This document shows, in pieces, positions 7,858-15,742 of a DNA stretch of 64,000 nt. The translations under genes were made by a program, and so were the position numbers. The notes beneath the pieces are model-generated. The model ran no database searches and had not been told where the DNA came from. It saw nothing but the letters and a program-made list of their open reading frames with translations. The DNA comes from Fulverythrobacter ferritrahens. Lineage in GTDB: Bacteria > Pseudomonadota > Alphaproteobacteria > Sphingomonadales > Sphingomonadaceae. Numbering within the stretch: position 1 is the first letter of the stretch; the number at the start of each line of letters is the position of its first letter. The DNA lies in assembly GCF_020539485.1 (NCBI RefSeq), contig NZ_JACDXU010000001.1, forward strand, positions 372,001 to 436,000, in the 5' to 3' direction.

Positions 7858-9714
7858 GTGGATCGCGCCCGCGCGCAGGGTGGCACCCCCATGGCCGCCG
7901 TCAACCCAGAGTGCCCCCTTCCCCCGCCGCCGATTCCGTATGATGCGCGGCGGGTGGCGCGCGCCTATTACTGGCGTGGCTGGGGCGTGACGGAAATCGC
8001 CCAGGAACTGCAGCTTTCGGAAAACACCGTGGCCAGCTGGAAGCGGCGCGATCGCTGGGACGATGATCCCGTGATCCGCCGCATCGAAGACAGCTGCGAA
8101 ATGCGGCTGAACCAGCTGATCTTCAAAGAGAAGAAGAGCGGCAGCGACATGAAGGAAATCGATCTGCTGGGGCGGCAGATCGAGCGCATGGCCCGCGTCC
8201 GCCGCTATCGCGAGCCGGGCGGCCATGAAGGCGACCTCAACGAGAAAGTGGCCAATCGCAACGCCGGGGAACGGAAGAAGAAGCCCAAGAACCTCATCAC
8301 GCATGAGGAATATCTCAAGCTGAAGCAGGCGTTCCTGGACTGCCTCTACGGCTATCAGGAATTATGGTGGGACAATTGCGGGCGGCGCACCCGCATGCTG
8401 CTGAAGTCCCGCCAGATCGGCGCGACTTTCTATTTCGCGCGCGAGGCTTTCATCCGCGCGCTGGAAACTGGCAACAACCAGATCTTCATTTCCGCGAGCC
8501 GGGCGCAGGCCAACATCTTCCGCCAATATATCGTGGAATTCGTCTTCAGCGTGCTGGGCCGCCAGCTGACGGGCGACCCCATGGTGGTGAGCCGCGAAGG
8601 GGACGATGGGGAGGCGCTGGACCCCGTAACCTTCTATTTCCTGGGCACCAATTATCGCACGGCCCAAGGCTATCACGGCGACGTCTATATTGACGAATGC
8701 TTCTGGATCTACGGCTTCGAGCAGATCAACAAGGTCGCCAGCGCGATCAGCACCCAGAAGCGCTATCACAAGACCTATTTCTCCACCCCCAGCACCATCG
8801 CCCATGAAGCCTATCCCATGTGGACGGGGGAGCGCTTCAACAAGCGCAGGGCCAAGGAACAGCGCCTTCGCATCGACATCAGCCATGGCGCGCTGGCGGG
8901 CGGGCAACTGGCGGCAGATGGCATCTGGCGCCACATCGTCACTATCCGCGATGCAGTGGCGCTGGGTTTCGATCTGGTCGACCTGGACGAATTGCACCTG
9001 GAATATTCGGTCGATGAATTCGACAATCTGTTCCTGTGCCAGTTCGTGGATGACAGCAAATCCAGCTTCCCCCTGGCGCTGCTGCGCCCCTGCATGGTCG
9101 ATAGCTGGGAAGTGTGGGACGATTTCCAGCCCTATGCCCTGCGCCCCTATGGCGATGGCGAAGTCTGGATCGGATACGATCCGGCCGAAAGCGAGGATGG
9201 GGACAATGCCAGCTGCGTGGTGGTGGCCCCGCCCATTGGCCCACGCGGCAAGTTCCGCGTGCTGGAAAAGTTCCAGTGGAAGGGCAAGGATTATGAAGGG
9301 CAAGCCGCCGAAATCCGCAGGTTGACGCGCAAATATCGCGTCACCGAAATCGCCATCGATGGCACCGGCATGGGCAGCGCGGTGCATCAGCTGGTCCGCA
9401 AATGGTTCCCCACCGCGCGCCGCATCGATTATTCGCCGCAGGTGAAGACTCAGATGGTGCTGAAGGCCAAGAACGTCTTCGAAAAGCGCCGCGTCGAATT
9501 CGACGCCGGGTGGAAGGATCTGGCCGCCGCGCTGATGTCCATCCACCCCAAGCTGACCAAGGGCCAGACCCAGCTGACTTACGTGGCGCGCCGCAGCGCC
9601 GAGACCGGCCATGGCGATCTGGCCTGGGCGCTGCTGCATGCCCTGTTCTGCGAACCGATGGACGCCACGGATGGCGCCGGAAGCAACACCCCCCGCGTGG
9701 AGATCAATCAATGA
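7858..9714 (+). CDS. P: Terminase ATPase (large) subunit, P2 gpP family
   Basis: A 618-residue packaging motor. An N-terminal helix-turn-helix (WGVTEIAQELQLSENTVASW) matches the Terminase_5 family. The ATPase has a Walker A-like MLLKSRQIGATFYFA and Walker B GDVYIDECFW; the C-terminal nuclease begins IGYDPAESEDGDNASC with further acidic residues at AIDGTGMG. The GTG at 7858 is preferred because AAAGGAG lies 10 bases upstream; an ATG at 7891 is the alternative. The stop overlaps the portal start as ATGA. Length matches P2 gpP (590). All motifs are intact. Confidence 0.93.
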   Translation: MDRARAQGGTPMAAVNPECPLPPPPIPYDARRVARAYYWRGWGVTEIAQELQLSENTVASWKRRDRWDDDPVIRRIEDSCEMRLNQLIFKEKKSGSDMKEIDLLGRQIERMARVRRYREPGGHEGDLNEKVANRNAGERKKKPKNLITHEEYLKLKQAFLDCLYGYQELWWDNCGRRTRMLLKSRQIGATFYFAREAFIRALETGNNQIFISASRAQANIFRQYIVEFVFSVLGRQLTGDPMVVSREGDDGEALDPVTFYFLGTNYRTAQGYHGDVYIDECFWIYGFEQINKVASAISTQKRYHKTYFSTPSTIAHEAYPMWTGERFNKRRAKEQRLRIDISHGALAGGQLAADGIWRHIVTIRDAVALGFDLVDLDELHLEYSVDEFDNLFLCQFVDDSKSSFPLALLRPCMVDSWEVWDDFQPYALRPYGDGEVWIGYDPAESEDGDNASCVVVAPPIGPRGKFRVLEKFQWKGKDYEGQAAEIRRLTRKYRVTEIAIDGTGMGSAVHQLVRKWFPTARRIDYSPQVKTQMVLKAKNVFEKRRVEFDAGWKDLAAALMSIHPKLTKGQTQLTYVARRSAETGHGDLAWALLHALFCEPMDATDGAGSNTPRVEINQ

Positions 9715-10715
9715 CCGAAGAAGCGAAGAAGCCGGGCGGGCAGGTTGTCGCCTTTGCCTTGGACGATGCCGTGACCGTGATGGGGCGGCGCGAGCTGCTG
9801 GGCTTTACCGAATGCTGGTGGAACGGGCGCTGGTATGAACCGCCGATCAACCCAAAGGATCTGTCCAAGCTGCGCGGTGCCTCTGCCCATCACGGCAGCG
9901 CCATCAGCGTGAAGCGCAATCTGCTGGTGAAGCACTTCATTCCGCACCCGCTGCTGAGCCGGGCGGAATTCGCCAAATATGCGCTGGATTTCCTCGTGAT
10001 GGGCAATGCCTATCTGGAAAACGTGCCCAATGTGCTGGGCCGCACGGCAGAGCTGAAGAACAGCCTGGCCATCAACACCCGGCGCGGGAAACACGGCACC
10101 TATTGGTTCGTGGAGAAATACCACGATGCCCACCAGTTCGAGCCCGGCCGGATTTTCCACCTGATCGAGCATGACACGGCGCAGGAGCTATACGGCAAGC
10201 CGGAATATATGGCCGCGATGCAGAGCCTGTTGCTGAACGAGAATGCCACTCTGTTCCGCCGCCGCTATTATCTCAACGGCGCCCATGCGGGCTTCGTCTT
10301 CTACCTGTCCGAAGCGAGCATGCAGGATGCCGATGTGGAAGCGATCCGCAAGGCGCTGCGCGATGCGCGCGGCATGGGCAATTTCCGCAACCTGTTCCTG
10401 CACGCGCCCAATGGCAAGAAAGACGGAGTGCAGATCATCCCGATCAGCGAAGTGGCGGCCAAGGACGAATTCCTGAACATCAAGAACGTGACGCGGGACG
10501 ATGTGCTGGCCGCCCACCGCGTGCCGCCCCAGATCCTCGGCGTGATCCCCCAGACTGCCGGCGGCTTCGGCGATGTCCGCACCGCGAACGATGTCTTCTT
10601 CGTCAACGAGATCGAGCCGCTGCAAATGCGCCTGGCCGAAGTGAATGACTGGATCGGCCAAGACGTAATCCGCTTCAGCGAATGGAAGCCCAGCGCACAC
10701 CCCGTGGCCGCCTGA
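9711..10715 (+). CDS. Q: Phage portal protein (P2 gpQ family, PBSX type)
   Basis: A 334-residue portal protein of the P2/PBSX family that forms the dodecameric DNA gate of the capsid. Typical segments are WWNGRWYEPPI, LDFLVMGNAYLE, FHLIEHDTAQELYGKPEY, and near the end TRDDVLAAHRVPPQILGVIP followed by FVNEIEPLQMRL. The ATG overlaps the terminase stop (ATGA), fixing the start; longer upstream frames are shadows of the terminase. P2 gpQ is 344 residues. It is followed by 152 noncoding bases before the methylase gene. Confidence 0.93.
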   Translation: MTEEAKKPGGQVVAFALDDAVTVMGRRELLGFTECWWNGRWYEPPINPKDLSKLRGASAHHGSAISVKRNLLVKHFIPHPLLSRAEFAKYALDFLVMGNAYLENVPNVLGRTAELKNSLAINTRRGKHGTYWFVEKYHDAHQFEPGRIFHLIEHDTAQELYGKPEYMAAMQSLLLNENATLFRRRYYLNGAHAGFVFYLSEASMQDADVEAIRKALRDARGMGNFRNLFLHAPNGKKDGVQIIPISEVAAKDEFLNIKNVTRDDVLAAHRVPPQILGVIPQTAGGFGDVRTANDVFFVNEIEPLQMRLAEVNDWIGQDVIRFSEWKPSAHPVAA

Positions 10716-10811
10716 ATTCCCGCCCGCGCAGGCGGGGGGCAGAGCGCGCCAACGCTCCACCCCGGCAAACTCCCTTGCCGCAAGCCGGGCGCGATCGCCG
10801 CCCGACTCGTC

Positions 10812-10831
10812 CCGCCGCTCGCGAGTGGCGG
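10812..10831. repeat. 20-base near-palindrome upstream of the methylase gene
   Basis: CCGCCGCTCGCGAGTGGCGG is palindromic at 18 of 20 positions around CTCGCGAG. It lies about 37 bases before the methylase start codon, between two GC-rich segments and an AT-rich stretch (AACATTTAGCGAACGATTTT). It could be a regulator site for the methylase gene or the foot of a terminator for the P-Q operon; it lacks a U-tract. Confidence 0.4.
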
Positions 10832-10867
10832 AACATTTAGCGAACGATTTTAGGGAGTCCAGTTTTC

Positions 10868-11662
10868 ATGCAGTCTTTTCAAGCCGTTGATCCGGTTCGC
10901 CCCGTCGCACCCTGGCTGGGCGGCAAGCGCAACCTTGCCAAGCGCCTGGTGGCGCGGATCAATGCCGTGCCGCACGATACCTATGCCGAAGCCTTCGTGG
11001 GTATGGGCGGCGTCTTCCTGCGCCGGGACCGGCGGCCCAAGTGCGAAGTGATCAACGATGCCAGCCAGGACGTGGCGAACCTGTTTCGCGTGCTGGAACA
11101 TCATTACGTCGCCTTCACCGACATGATCCGTTTCCAGATCAGCAGCCGTGCCAATTTCGAGCGCCTGTCGCGGCAGGATCCCGAAACGCTGACGGACATG
11201 CGGCGGGCTGCGCGGTTCCTTTACCTGCAGCGTCTGGCATTTGGGGGGAGGGTGGCAGGGGCCCGCTCGCTTGCGATGGTGGCAGGTCGGCCCGCCTATT
11301 TCGATGTAACCAAGATCGCGCCGATGTTGGCCGACCTGGGCGATCGGATGTCGGGCGTAAACATCGAATGCCTGGACTGGCAGGTGTTCCTGCGCCGCTG
11401 GGATCGGCCGGGAACATTGTTCTATCTCGATCCCCCCTATTTCGGATGCGAGCGAATGTACGGAGCAGGCATGTTCGATCGCGGCCAGTTCGAAGTGATG
11501 GCCCAGCTGCTGGCCGACATCAAAGGCCGCTTCATCCTCAGCCTTAACGACCACCCCGAAGTGCGCCGGATCTTCGCCGCCTTCGATATCGAGGAAGTGG
11601 GCACTACCTACAGCACCGGGCCAAAGCCCAAGCCAGCGCGCGAACTGATCATCAGCAACTAA
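10868..11662 (+). CDS. dam: Phage-type DNA adenine methylase (Dam/D12 class)
   Basis: A 264-residue D12-class N6-adenine methyltransferase. The AdoMet-binding motif appears as PWLGGKR at residues 15-21 with FVGMGGVFLRR following, and the catalytic motif is DPPY at residues 188-191 (LFYLDPPYFGCE). The family usually methylates GATC, but the target recognition residues cannot be read reliably here. It stands alone downstream of the portal gene and is followed by a strong hairpin terminator. Such methylases protect phage DNA from host nucleases or mark replication and packaging sites; the role here is inferred. No cognate restriction gene is present. Confidence 0.92.
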   Translation: MQSFQAVDPVRPVAPWLGGKRNLAKRLVARINAVPHDTYAEAFVGMGGVFLRRDRRPKCEVINDASQDVANLFRVLEHHYVAFTDMIRFQISSRANFERLSRQDPETLTDMRRAARFLYLQRLAFGGRVAGARSLAMVAGRPAYFDVTKIAPMLADLGDRMSGVNIECLDWQVFLRRWDRPGTLFYLDPPYFGCERMYGAGMFDRGQFEVMAQLLADIKGRFILSLNDHPEVRRIFAAFDIEEVGTTYSTGPKPKPARELIISN

Positions 11663-11684
11663 CCCAGCCCCCAAGGGCCAAACA

Positions 11685-11718
11685 GGGCCGCTGCGAGCAC
11701 CCCTCGCAGCGGCCCTTT
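11685..11718 (+). terminator. Intrinsic terminator after the methylase gene
   Basis: A perfect 13-base-pair stem, GGGCCGCTGCGAG at 11685-11697 with CTCGCAGCGGCCC at 11703-11715, encloses a 5-base loop and is followed by only three T residues. It sits 22 bases after the methylase stop, so it most likely ends that transcript. Confidence 0.75.
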
Positions 11719-12473
11719 CCATGTCCAGCCCCCGCCGCGTCATCGCGCTGACGAGCCCGCGCAACCCAATTGCCGAACCCTCCCGCGCCAACCCCGCGCG
11801 CCGCGCTCAGCTCCCCCCCTCGCCTGCGGGCTTCTTATGTCGAGTTTTGTGCAGACCGGCTTCGGCCGTGCGTTGGGAAACGAGCTGCATTTTCGGGCGA
11901 TTAATTCTATGCGCTGAAGGGTGCATATCCGTGCGCAGTGACCGGGAAAAACGCGATGATTTGCGTGTGCGCCGGTCAGTCACGGCAGGGGGGAGGGGAG
12001 CGGTTTGCCCTACATCCTCTACATGCCGTGCGAACCTCTCCAAAACTCTCGGAAAACCGCTACTTTTTAGGGGTGCCCGTATCCCTATGTCTGCCCTACG
12101 GATTTCACCGCTCTACCCTATATTATTGAAAATAAACGATATTATACTTCAAAATGTAGGGTAAGGCCGCTCCTATGTGGTAGGGATGAGGTAGGGCAGA
12201 ATGTAGGGCGCGAAACCCGCAGAAATCCGCCAATGTAGGGTATGTAGGGCAAATCTCGCACCCCCTCCCTAGATCAGCGGTCCGCGCCCTAGTTTCAATT
12301 TTAACCCCACAACACCGCTCTCTGCCTTCGAGGATCTTCGCCGGCTCCCATTTTGGTCGGGACTATGTCGGGACTCTTGGTTCCGTTCTGTTCTATTTGG
12401 TGCCCGTCTGTTCCGCGAACGCCACGGTTGACGGGGCGAAAAAATCGCTTAGAGGCGCGGTTTCCGAGTGATC
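11719..12473. other. Long noncoding right end of the element, partly low GC
   Basis: This 755-base stretch has no convincing gene. Its middle (about 11840-12300) is AT-richer than either flank and holds the GTAGGG-type repeats. From 12355 to 12440 there are two GTCGGGACT copies (12358-12366 and 12370-12378) followed by GTTCCGTTCTGTTC. Short reading frames here lack ribosome binding sites or family resemblance. Nothing resembling an integrase gene or a duplicated tRNA end was found. Confidence 0.55.
12007..12250. repeat. Iteron-like ATGTAGGG repeats flanking an AT-rich core
   Basis: GTAGGG occurs at 12156, 12180, 12191, 12203, 12235 and 12244; four of these extend to ATGTAGGG followed by T or C. 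The exact inverse GCCCTACAT is at 12007-12015, with further inverse copies at 12093 (GCCCTAC) and 12115 (ACCCTA). The inverse and direct groups flank an AT-rich core at about 12117-12155. This arrangement is what replication initiator binding sites around an unwinding element look like, as in plasmid iterons or the cis region of P4-type satellites. Confidence 0.6.
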
Positions 12474-12549
12474 GGGCGGTTAGCTCAGTTGGTAGAGCAT
12501 CTCGTTTACACCGAGAGGGTCGGGGGTTCGAGCCCCTCACCGCCCACCA
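12474..12549 (+). tRNA. tRNA-Val (anticodon TAC)
   Basis: A 76-base tRNA with encoded CCA. The acceptor stem GGGCGGT pairs with ACCGCCC, the D arm contains AGCTCAGTTGGTAGAGC, the anticodon stem TCTCG/CGAGA encloses the loop TTTACAC with anticodon TAC (12507-12509), and the T arm contains GGGTTCGAGCCCC. It reads GTA and, by wobble, other valine codons. It lies immediately right of the mobile element, whose end faces the tRNA 5' side; integration at tRNA genes normally uses the 3' end, so adjacency alone does not make it the attachment site. Confidence 0.97.
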
Positions 12550-12727
12550 TGGAAATCAGCGAATCTCCATGATGCTTGTATGCCGAGCGCTCGTGCATCG
12601 GGAAGCTGTGTCTTGCAGGCCGCTGCTTGCGAAGCCGCAGTGCCGCCAACTCCCTCCTATGGCGAGATTGGCGTCCACAGCGCTGCTACGGCGGCAGGCG
12701 GCTCCGCTTGCGACTGGCGGAGGCCTC

Positions 12728-13507
12728 TCAGCCCAGCGTCACGGTCGCGGTTCCGGCATAGCCCTTCTCGGGGCTGCCGGTGAGGTGGATGGTCTGGGCC
12801 ATCCGCTCCTCCTCCGGGCCGGAAAAGGCGAAGTCGCGCGTGGCAGGCCACCGGCGCAGATTGGCCAAGCTTGCGCCATATTCGCGGCTCGCCTCATAGA
12901 CCCTGGCGCATTCCTCCTCGGTGAAAGCGAGCTGGGACACGAGCAGGCTGGCATGGCCGGAGGTTGCCGCATCAAGGCTCTTGAAAGCCTCGATATGCAC
13001 ATGCGGGGCTCGCCCGCCGTAGCAGCCGGGGATGATGGTAGTGAAGCGCACCATGCCATCTGCGTCGCTGGCCTGCATCCCGCGCAGCCAGTTCACGTCA
13101 CGCCGGTGATAGAGCGAGTAATCGCCCGCCGCATCGCATTGCCACAGATATAGCGCGCGGCCTGCCAGCGGAACGCAGGTTTGCGCGCTGACCAGCCGGA
13201 TCGCGCAATCGAGGCGCACTCCGGGCGCCTCACCGGTCATTCCCGCAAAGCTGCTGCGGATGTCCTGCCGCACCAGCTCCCGCTGACCGAAAACGGAGAG
13301 GGTCTGCCCGCTCGCATTGGTGCCATCGGCGGGGAAGGGGCCGCGAATCTCGGTTGGCGTGAGGAGACATGCCTCGCCACTTGCGGTGCGCGCCGCCACA
13401 GTTTCCTGGCAGGCCGCCACCAGCCCTCCCAGCCCCAGCGCCGCCACCCCCATGGCCTGACGGCGGGAGGCAAGGGCGGCAAGATCCGTGGCGAGGCGGG
13501 ATGTCAT
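12728..13507 (-). CDS. Exported intradiol ring-cleavage dioxygenase-like protein
   Basis: A 259-residue protein with a twin-arginine leader that also ends in a lipobox (RRQAMGVAALGLGGLVAAC), then an intradiol dioxygenase fold. The family core is visible: LTPTEIRGPFPADG near residue 50, LYLWQCDAAGDYSLY, and the iron-ligand segment IPGCYGGRAPHVHIEAF with the Y-x-G-R-x2-H-x-H pattern. These enzymes open catechol-type rings using Fe(III); secreted members have uncertain natural substrates. It starts 3 bases after the TlpA-like gene stop, so the two form an operon and both products should end up outside the cytoplasmic membrane. Confidence 0.85.
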   Translation of the reverse strand: MTSRLATDLAALASRRQAMGVAALGLGGLVAACQETVAARTASGEACLLTPTEIRGPFPADGTNASGQTLSVFGQRELVRQDIRSSFAGMTGEAPGVRLDCAIRLVSAQTCVPLAGRALYLWQCDAAGDYSLYHRRDVNWLRGMQASDADGMVRFTTIIPGCYGGRAPHVHIEAFKSLDAATSGHASLLVSQLAFTEEECARVYEASREYGASLANLRRWPATRDFAFSGPEEERMAQTIHLTGSPEKGYAGTATVTLG

Positions 13508-13510
13508 GGC

Positions 13511-14095
13511 TCAGCCTGCATTGCCCATGGCTTCGGCGATCAGGGCCTTGGCTTCCTCTCCCTCCCAATCGAAGGCGCCGGTTACGCGGGCCACTTCCTT
13601 GCCGCTGGAATCATAGAGGAACGTCGTAGGCAGGTCGGACGCGCCGGAATTGAAGCTGAGATCGCTCTTGGTATCCAGCCACGGTTCCAGATGAGCGAAC
13701 TTCCCTTCCTTGAAAAAGGGCGTGACCACCTCGGCGCCTTTCATGTCCTGGCTGACGGTCACAACGCGGAGCTTGCCTTCATGCTCTGCGGCAATCGCGT
13801 CCAGCACCGGCATTTCCGCCTTGCAGGGCGCGCACCATGTGGCCCAGAGGTTCAGCAGCACCGGCTGGCCCTTCAGGCTGGCGAGGGCCAGCACCTTGCC
13901 CGAAGGGTCGGTCGCGGTAAAATCAGGCAAGCTTTCACCGGCAAATTTGCGGCTGACAGGGCCTTCCTTGGCGCTTTGAGTGGACGTTACGTCGCCCTGT
14001 GGTTGCGCGGCGGGGTCGCTTTCCCTATCGCACCCGGCCAGTGAGACGGCAAAGCCGAGTGCGAGCGCGAGCGTGACAGACAACGAACGGGACAT
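13511..14095 (-). CDS. TlpA-like thioredoxin lipoprotein
   Basis: A 194-residue periplasmic thiol-disulfide protein. Residues 1-21 form a lipoprotein signal ([12 protein letters not shown]), followed by a Ser/Ala linker and an AhpC-TSA/Redoxin fold of TlpA type with the active site [16 protein letters not shown] and cis-Pro segment [14 protein letters not shown]. TlpA-type proteins reduce periplasmic disulfides, for example in cytochrome maturation or copper-site assembly. The start at 14095 overlaps the start codon of argH on the other strand in a shared CATG. It is the first gene of an operon with the intradiol dioxygenase-like gene. Confidence 0.9.
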   Translation of the reverse strand: MSRSLSVTLALALGFAVSLAGCDRESDPAAQPQGDVTSTQSAKEGPVSRKFAGESLPDFTATDPSGKVLALASLKGQPVLLNLWATWCAPCKAEMPVLDAIAAEHEGKLRVVTVSQDMKGAEVVTPFFKEGKFAHLEPWLDTKSDLSFNSGASDLPTTFLYDSSGKEVARVTGAFDWEGEEAKALIAEAMGNAG

Positions 14096-15491
14096 GAAGA
14101 AAAGCTCCAATCAGATGTGGGGCGGGCGTTTTGCGGAAGGCCCGTCGGCAATCATGCGCGAAATTAACGCCTCGATCCCTTTCGACAAGGCATTGTGGCG
14201 GCAGGACATCGCCGCCAGCAAGGCCCATGTGGCCATGCTGGGCGCGCAAGGCATCGTTTCGGCGGAGGATGCGCGGACCATCAGCGAGGGGCTGGACCGT
14301 GTCGCGGGCGAATATGAAGCCAGCGGTGTTCCCGAGGACTGGGATCTCGAAGACATCCACATGACCACGGAAAGCCGGCTTGCCGAATTGATCGGCCCGG
14401 CGGCGGGGCGCCTGCATACCGCGCGCAGCCGCAACGATCAGGTGGCCACCGATTTCCGCCTGTGGGTGCGCGATGCGATTGACGAGGTCGATGCCGGGCT
14501 CGCCGCCCTGCAGCGCGCGCTGGTTACGCGGGCAGGGGAACATGTCCGTTCGATCATGCCAGGCTTCACTCACCTGCAGGTCGCCCAGCCGGTTACGCTG
14601 GGCCATCATTTGATGGCCTATTATGAAATGCTGCGGCGCGATCGTTCGCGCTTTGCCGATGCGCGTGCGCGGCTTAATGAATGTCCGCTGGGCTCGGCGG
14701 CGCTGGCGGGAACTGGCTTCCCCATCGACCGGCAGGCGACGGCCAGCGCGCTGGGATTCGCCAAGCCGACCGATAACAGCCTCGATTCGGTATCCGACCG
14801 CGATTTCGCGCTCGATTATCTGATGGCCGCCTCGCAATGTTCGCTGCACCTCTCGCGGCTGGCGGAAGAGATGATCATCTGGGCCAGCCAGCCCTATGGC
14901 TTCGTGCGGATGCCCGATGCGCTGTCTACCGGCAGCTCGATCATGCCGCAGAAGAAGAACCCCGACGCGGCCGAGCTGGTGCGGGGTCACTCGGGTCGGA
15001 TCGTGGGCTGCGCCACGGCGCTGATGATTACCATGAAGGGCCTGCCGCTCGCCTATTCCAAGGATATGCAGGACGATAAGCCCCCGGTGTTCGAGGCGGC
15101 CGGGCTGCTGGGGCTTTCCATCGCGGCGATGGAGGGCATGGTGGCCAATGCCACGTTCAACACCGCGCGGATGCGGCAGGCGGCGGAACTCGGCTATGCC
15201 ACCGCCACCGATCTGGCCGACTGGCTGGTGCGGCAGGCGAACATCCCCTTCCGCGAGGCGCACCATATCACCGGCGCGACGGTGAAACTGGCTGAAAGCA
15301 AAGGGGTGGCGCTCGAAGCTCTCACCCTGAATGAACTGCAGGCGATCGATGGGCGGATTACCGAGGATGTATTTCCTCAACTTTCCGTCGAAGCCTCCGT
15401 CGCCTCGCGCGCCAGCCATGGCGGAACCGCTCCATCCGAGGTAGAAAAGCGCGTCGCACAAGCCCGCGCCGCTCTGGGAATGGATGCATGA
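14094..15491 (+). CDS. argH: Argininosuccinate lyase
   Basis: A 465-residue enzyme that splits argininosuccinate to arginine and fumarate, the last step of arginine synthesis. It has the fumarase/aspartase superfamily signatures: [10 protein letters not shown] at the start, [13 protein letters not shown], and the loop [16 protein letters not shown] with catalytic Ser. The start [13 protein letters not shown] at 14094 fits alphaproteobacterial ArgH; the frame is open upstream but that is within the divergent tlpA-like gene. The stop overlaps the next gene, a small lipoprotein (ATGA). Confidence 0.96.
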   Translation: MKKSSNQMWGGRFAEGPSAIMREINASIPFDKALWRQDIAASKAHVAMLGAQGIVSAEDARTISEGLDRVAGEYEASGVPEDWDLEDIHMTTESRLAELIGPAAGRLHTARSRNDQVATDFRLWVRDAIDEVDAGLAALQRALVTRAGEHVRSIMPGFTHLQVAQPVTLGHHLMAYYEMLRRDRSRFADARARLNECPLGSAALAGTGFPIDRQATASALGFAKPTDNSLDSVSDRDFALDYLMAASQCSLHLSRLAEEMIIWASQPYGFVRMPDALSTGSSIMPQKKNPDAAELVRGHSGRIVGCATALMITMKGLPLAYSKDMQDDKPPVFEAAGLLGLSIAAMEGMVANATFNTARMRQAAELGYATATDLADWLVRQANIPFREAHHITGATVKLAESKGVALEALTLNELQAIDGRITEDVFPQLSVEASVASRASHGGTAPSEVEKRVAQARAALGMDA

Positions 15492-15733
15492 AGCAACTCG
15501 CAGCTCTTTTTGCTCTCCCGGCCTTCGCCCTGCTCGCTGCTTGTGGGCAGACGGCGGATCTGCGGCCGCAGGCGGGCAAGGAACTGCCGCAGCCACCCTA
15601 TGGCCGGAAAGACCGCCCTTCCGCCGAGGAATTGATGGAACCCGCACCGCAGGCCGCGCCGGAACGCAGCGTGGAACTGCGTCGCCGCTCGGAAGAACGC
15701 GAGGACGATCCTTTCGATCTCCCGCCCGAATAA
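15488..15733 (+). CDS. Small LptM-like lipoprotein
   Basis: An 81-residue lipoprotein. The signal peptide [19 protein letters not shown] has a lipobox, and the mature part starts [20 protein letters not shown] followed by a charged, disordered tail. The position directly before lysA and the CGQ-x-L-x-P start resemble LptM (YifL), which in enterobacteria helps LptD fold in the outer membrane. Sequence similarity is short, so the LptM identity is inference from context and motif. Its ATG overlaps the argH stop, and lysA follows after 9 bases. Confidence 0.75.
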   Translation: MKQLAALFALPAFALLAACGQTADLRPQAGKELPQPPYGRKDRPSAEELMEPAPQAAPERSVELRRRSEEREDDPFDLPPE

Positions 15734-15742
15734 CAGGTAATC

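Larger units (their letters stand above)
929..12300. mobile_element. P2-like capsid/packaging element without visible tail genes (boundaries uncertain)
   Basis: This block groups phage regulatory genes (RHH, BRO), nine P2-type genes S, R, X, L, M, N, O, P and Q in canonical order, a Dam-like methylase and an iteron-like array. P2 lysis genes, normally between X and R, are absent: X and R are separated by 4 bases. The tail genes V, W, J, I, H, G, F, E, T, U and D, which normally follow S, are also absent; S converges directly on the BRO gene. No integrase or attachment repeats were found. The left limit is set at the low-GC membrane gene and the right limit after the GTAGGG repeats; both are estimates, and the element may continue left of the window. 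Confidence 0.7.

Noticed and set aside
7411-7860. Possible longer N-terminus of the gpO scaffold reaching 7904
   Set aside because: The extra residues overlap the divergent terminase promoter and do not resemble gpO; the start at 7742 fits the family.
8362-9711. A 449-codon minus-strand frame opposite the terminase
   Set aside because: Antisense to a clear gpP ATPase; no family resemblance.
12301-12540. Minus-strand frame starting MRGSNPRPSRCKRDAL across the tRNA
   Set aside because: This peptide is the well-known artefact of translating a tRNA gene in reverse.
14025-15647. A 540-codon minus-strand frame opposite argH
   Set aside because: Composition-driven antisense frame; argH on the plus strand carries all the expected motifs.
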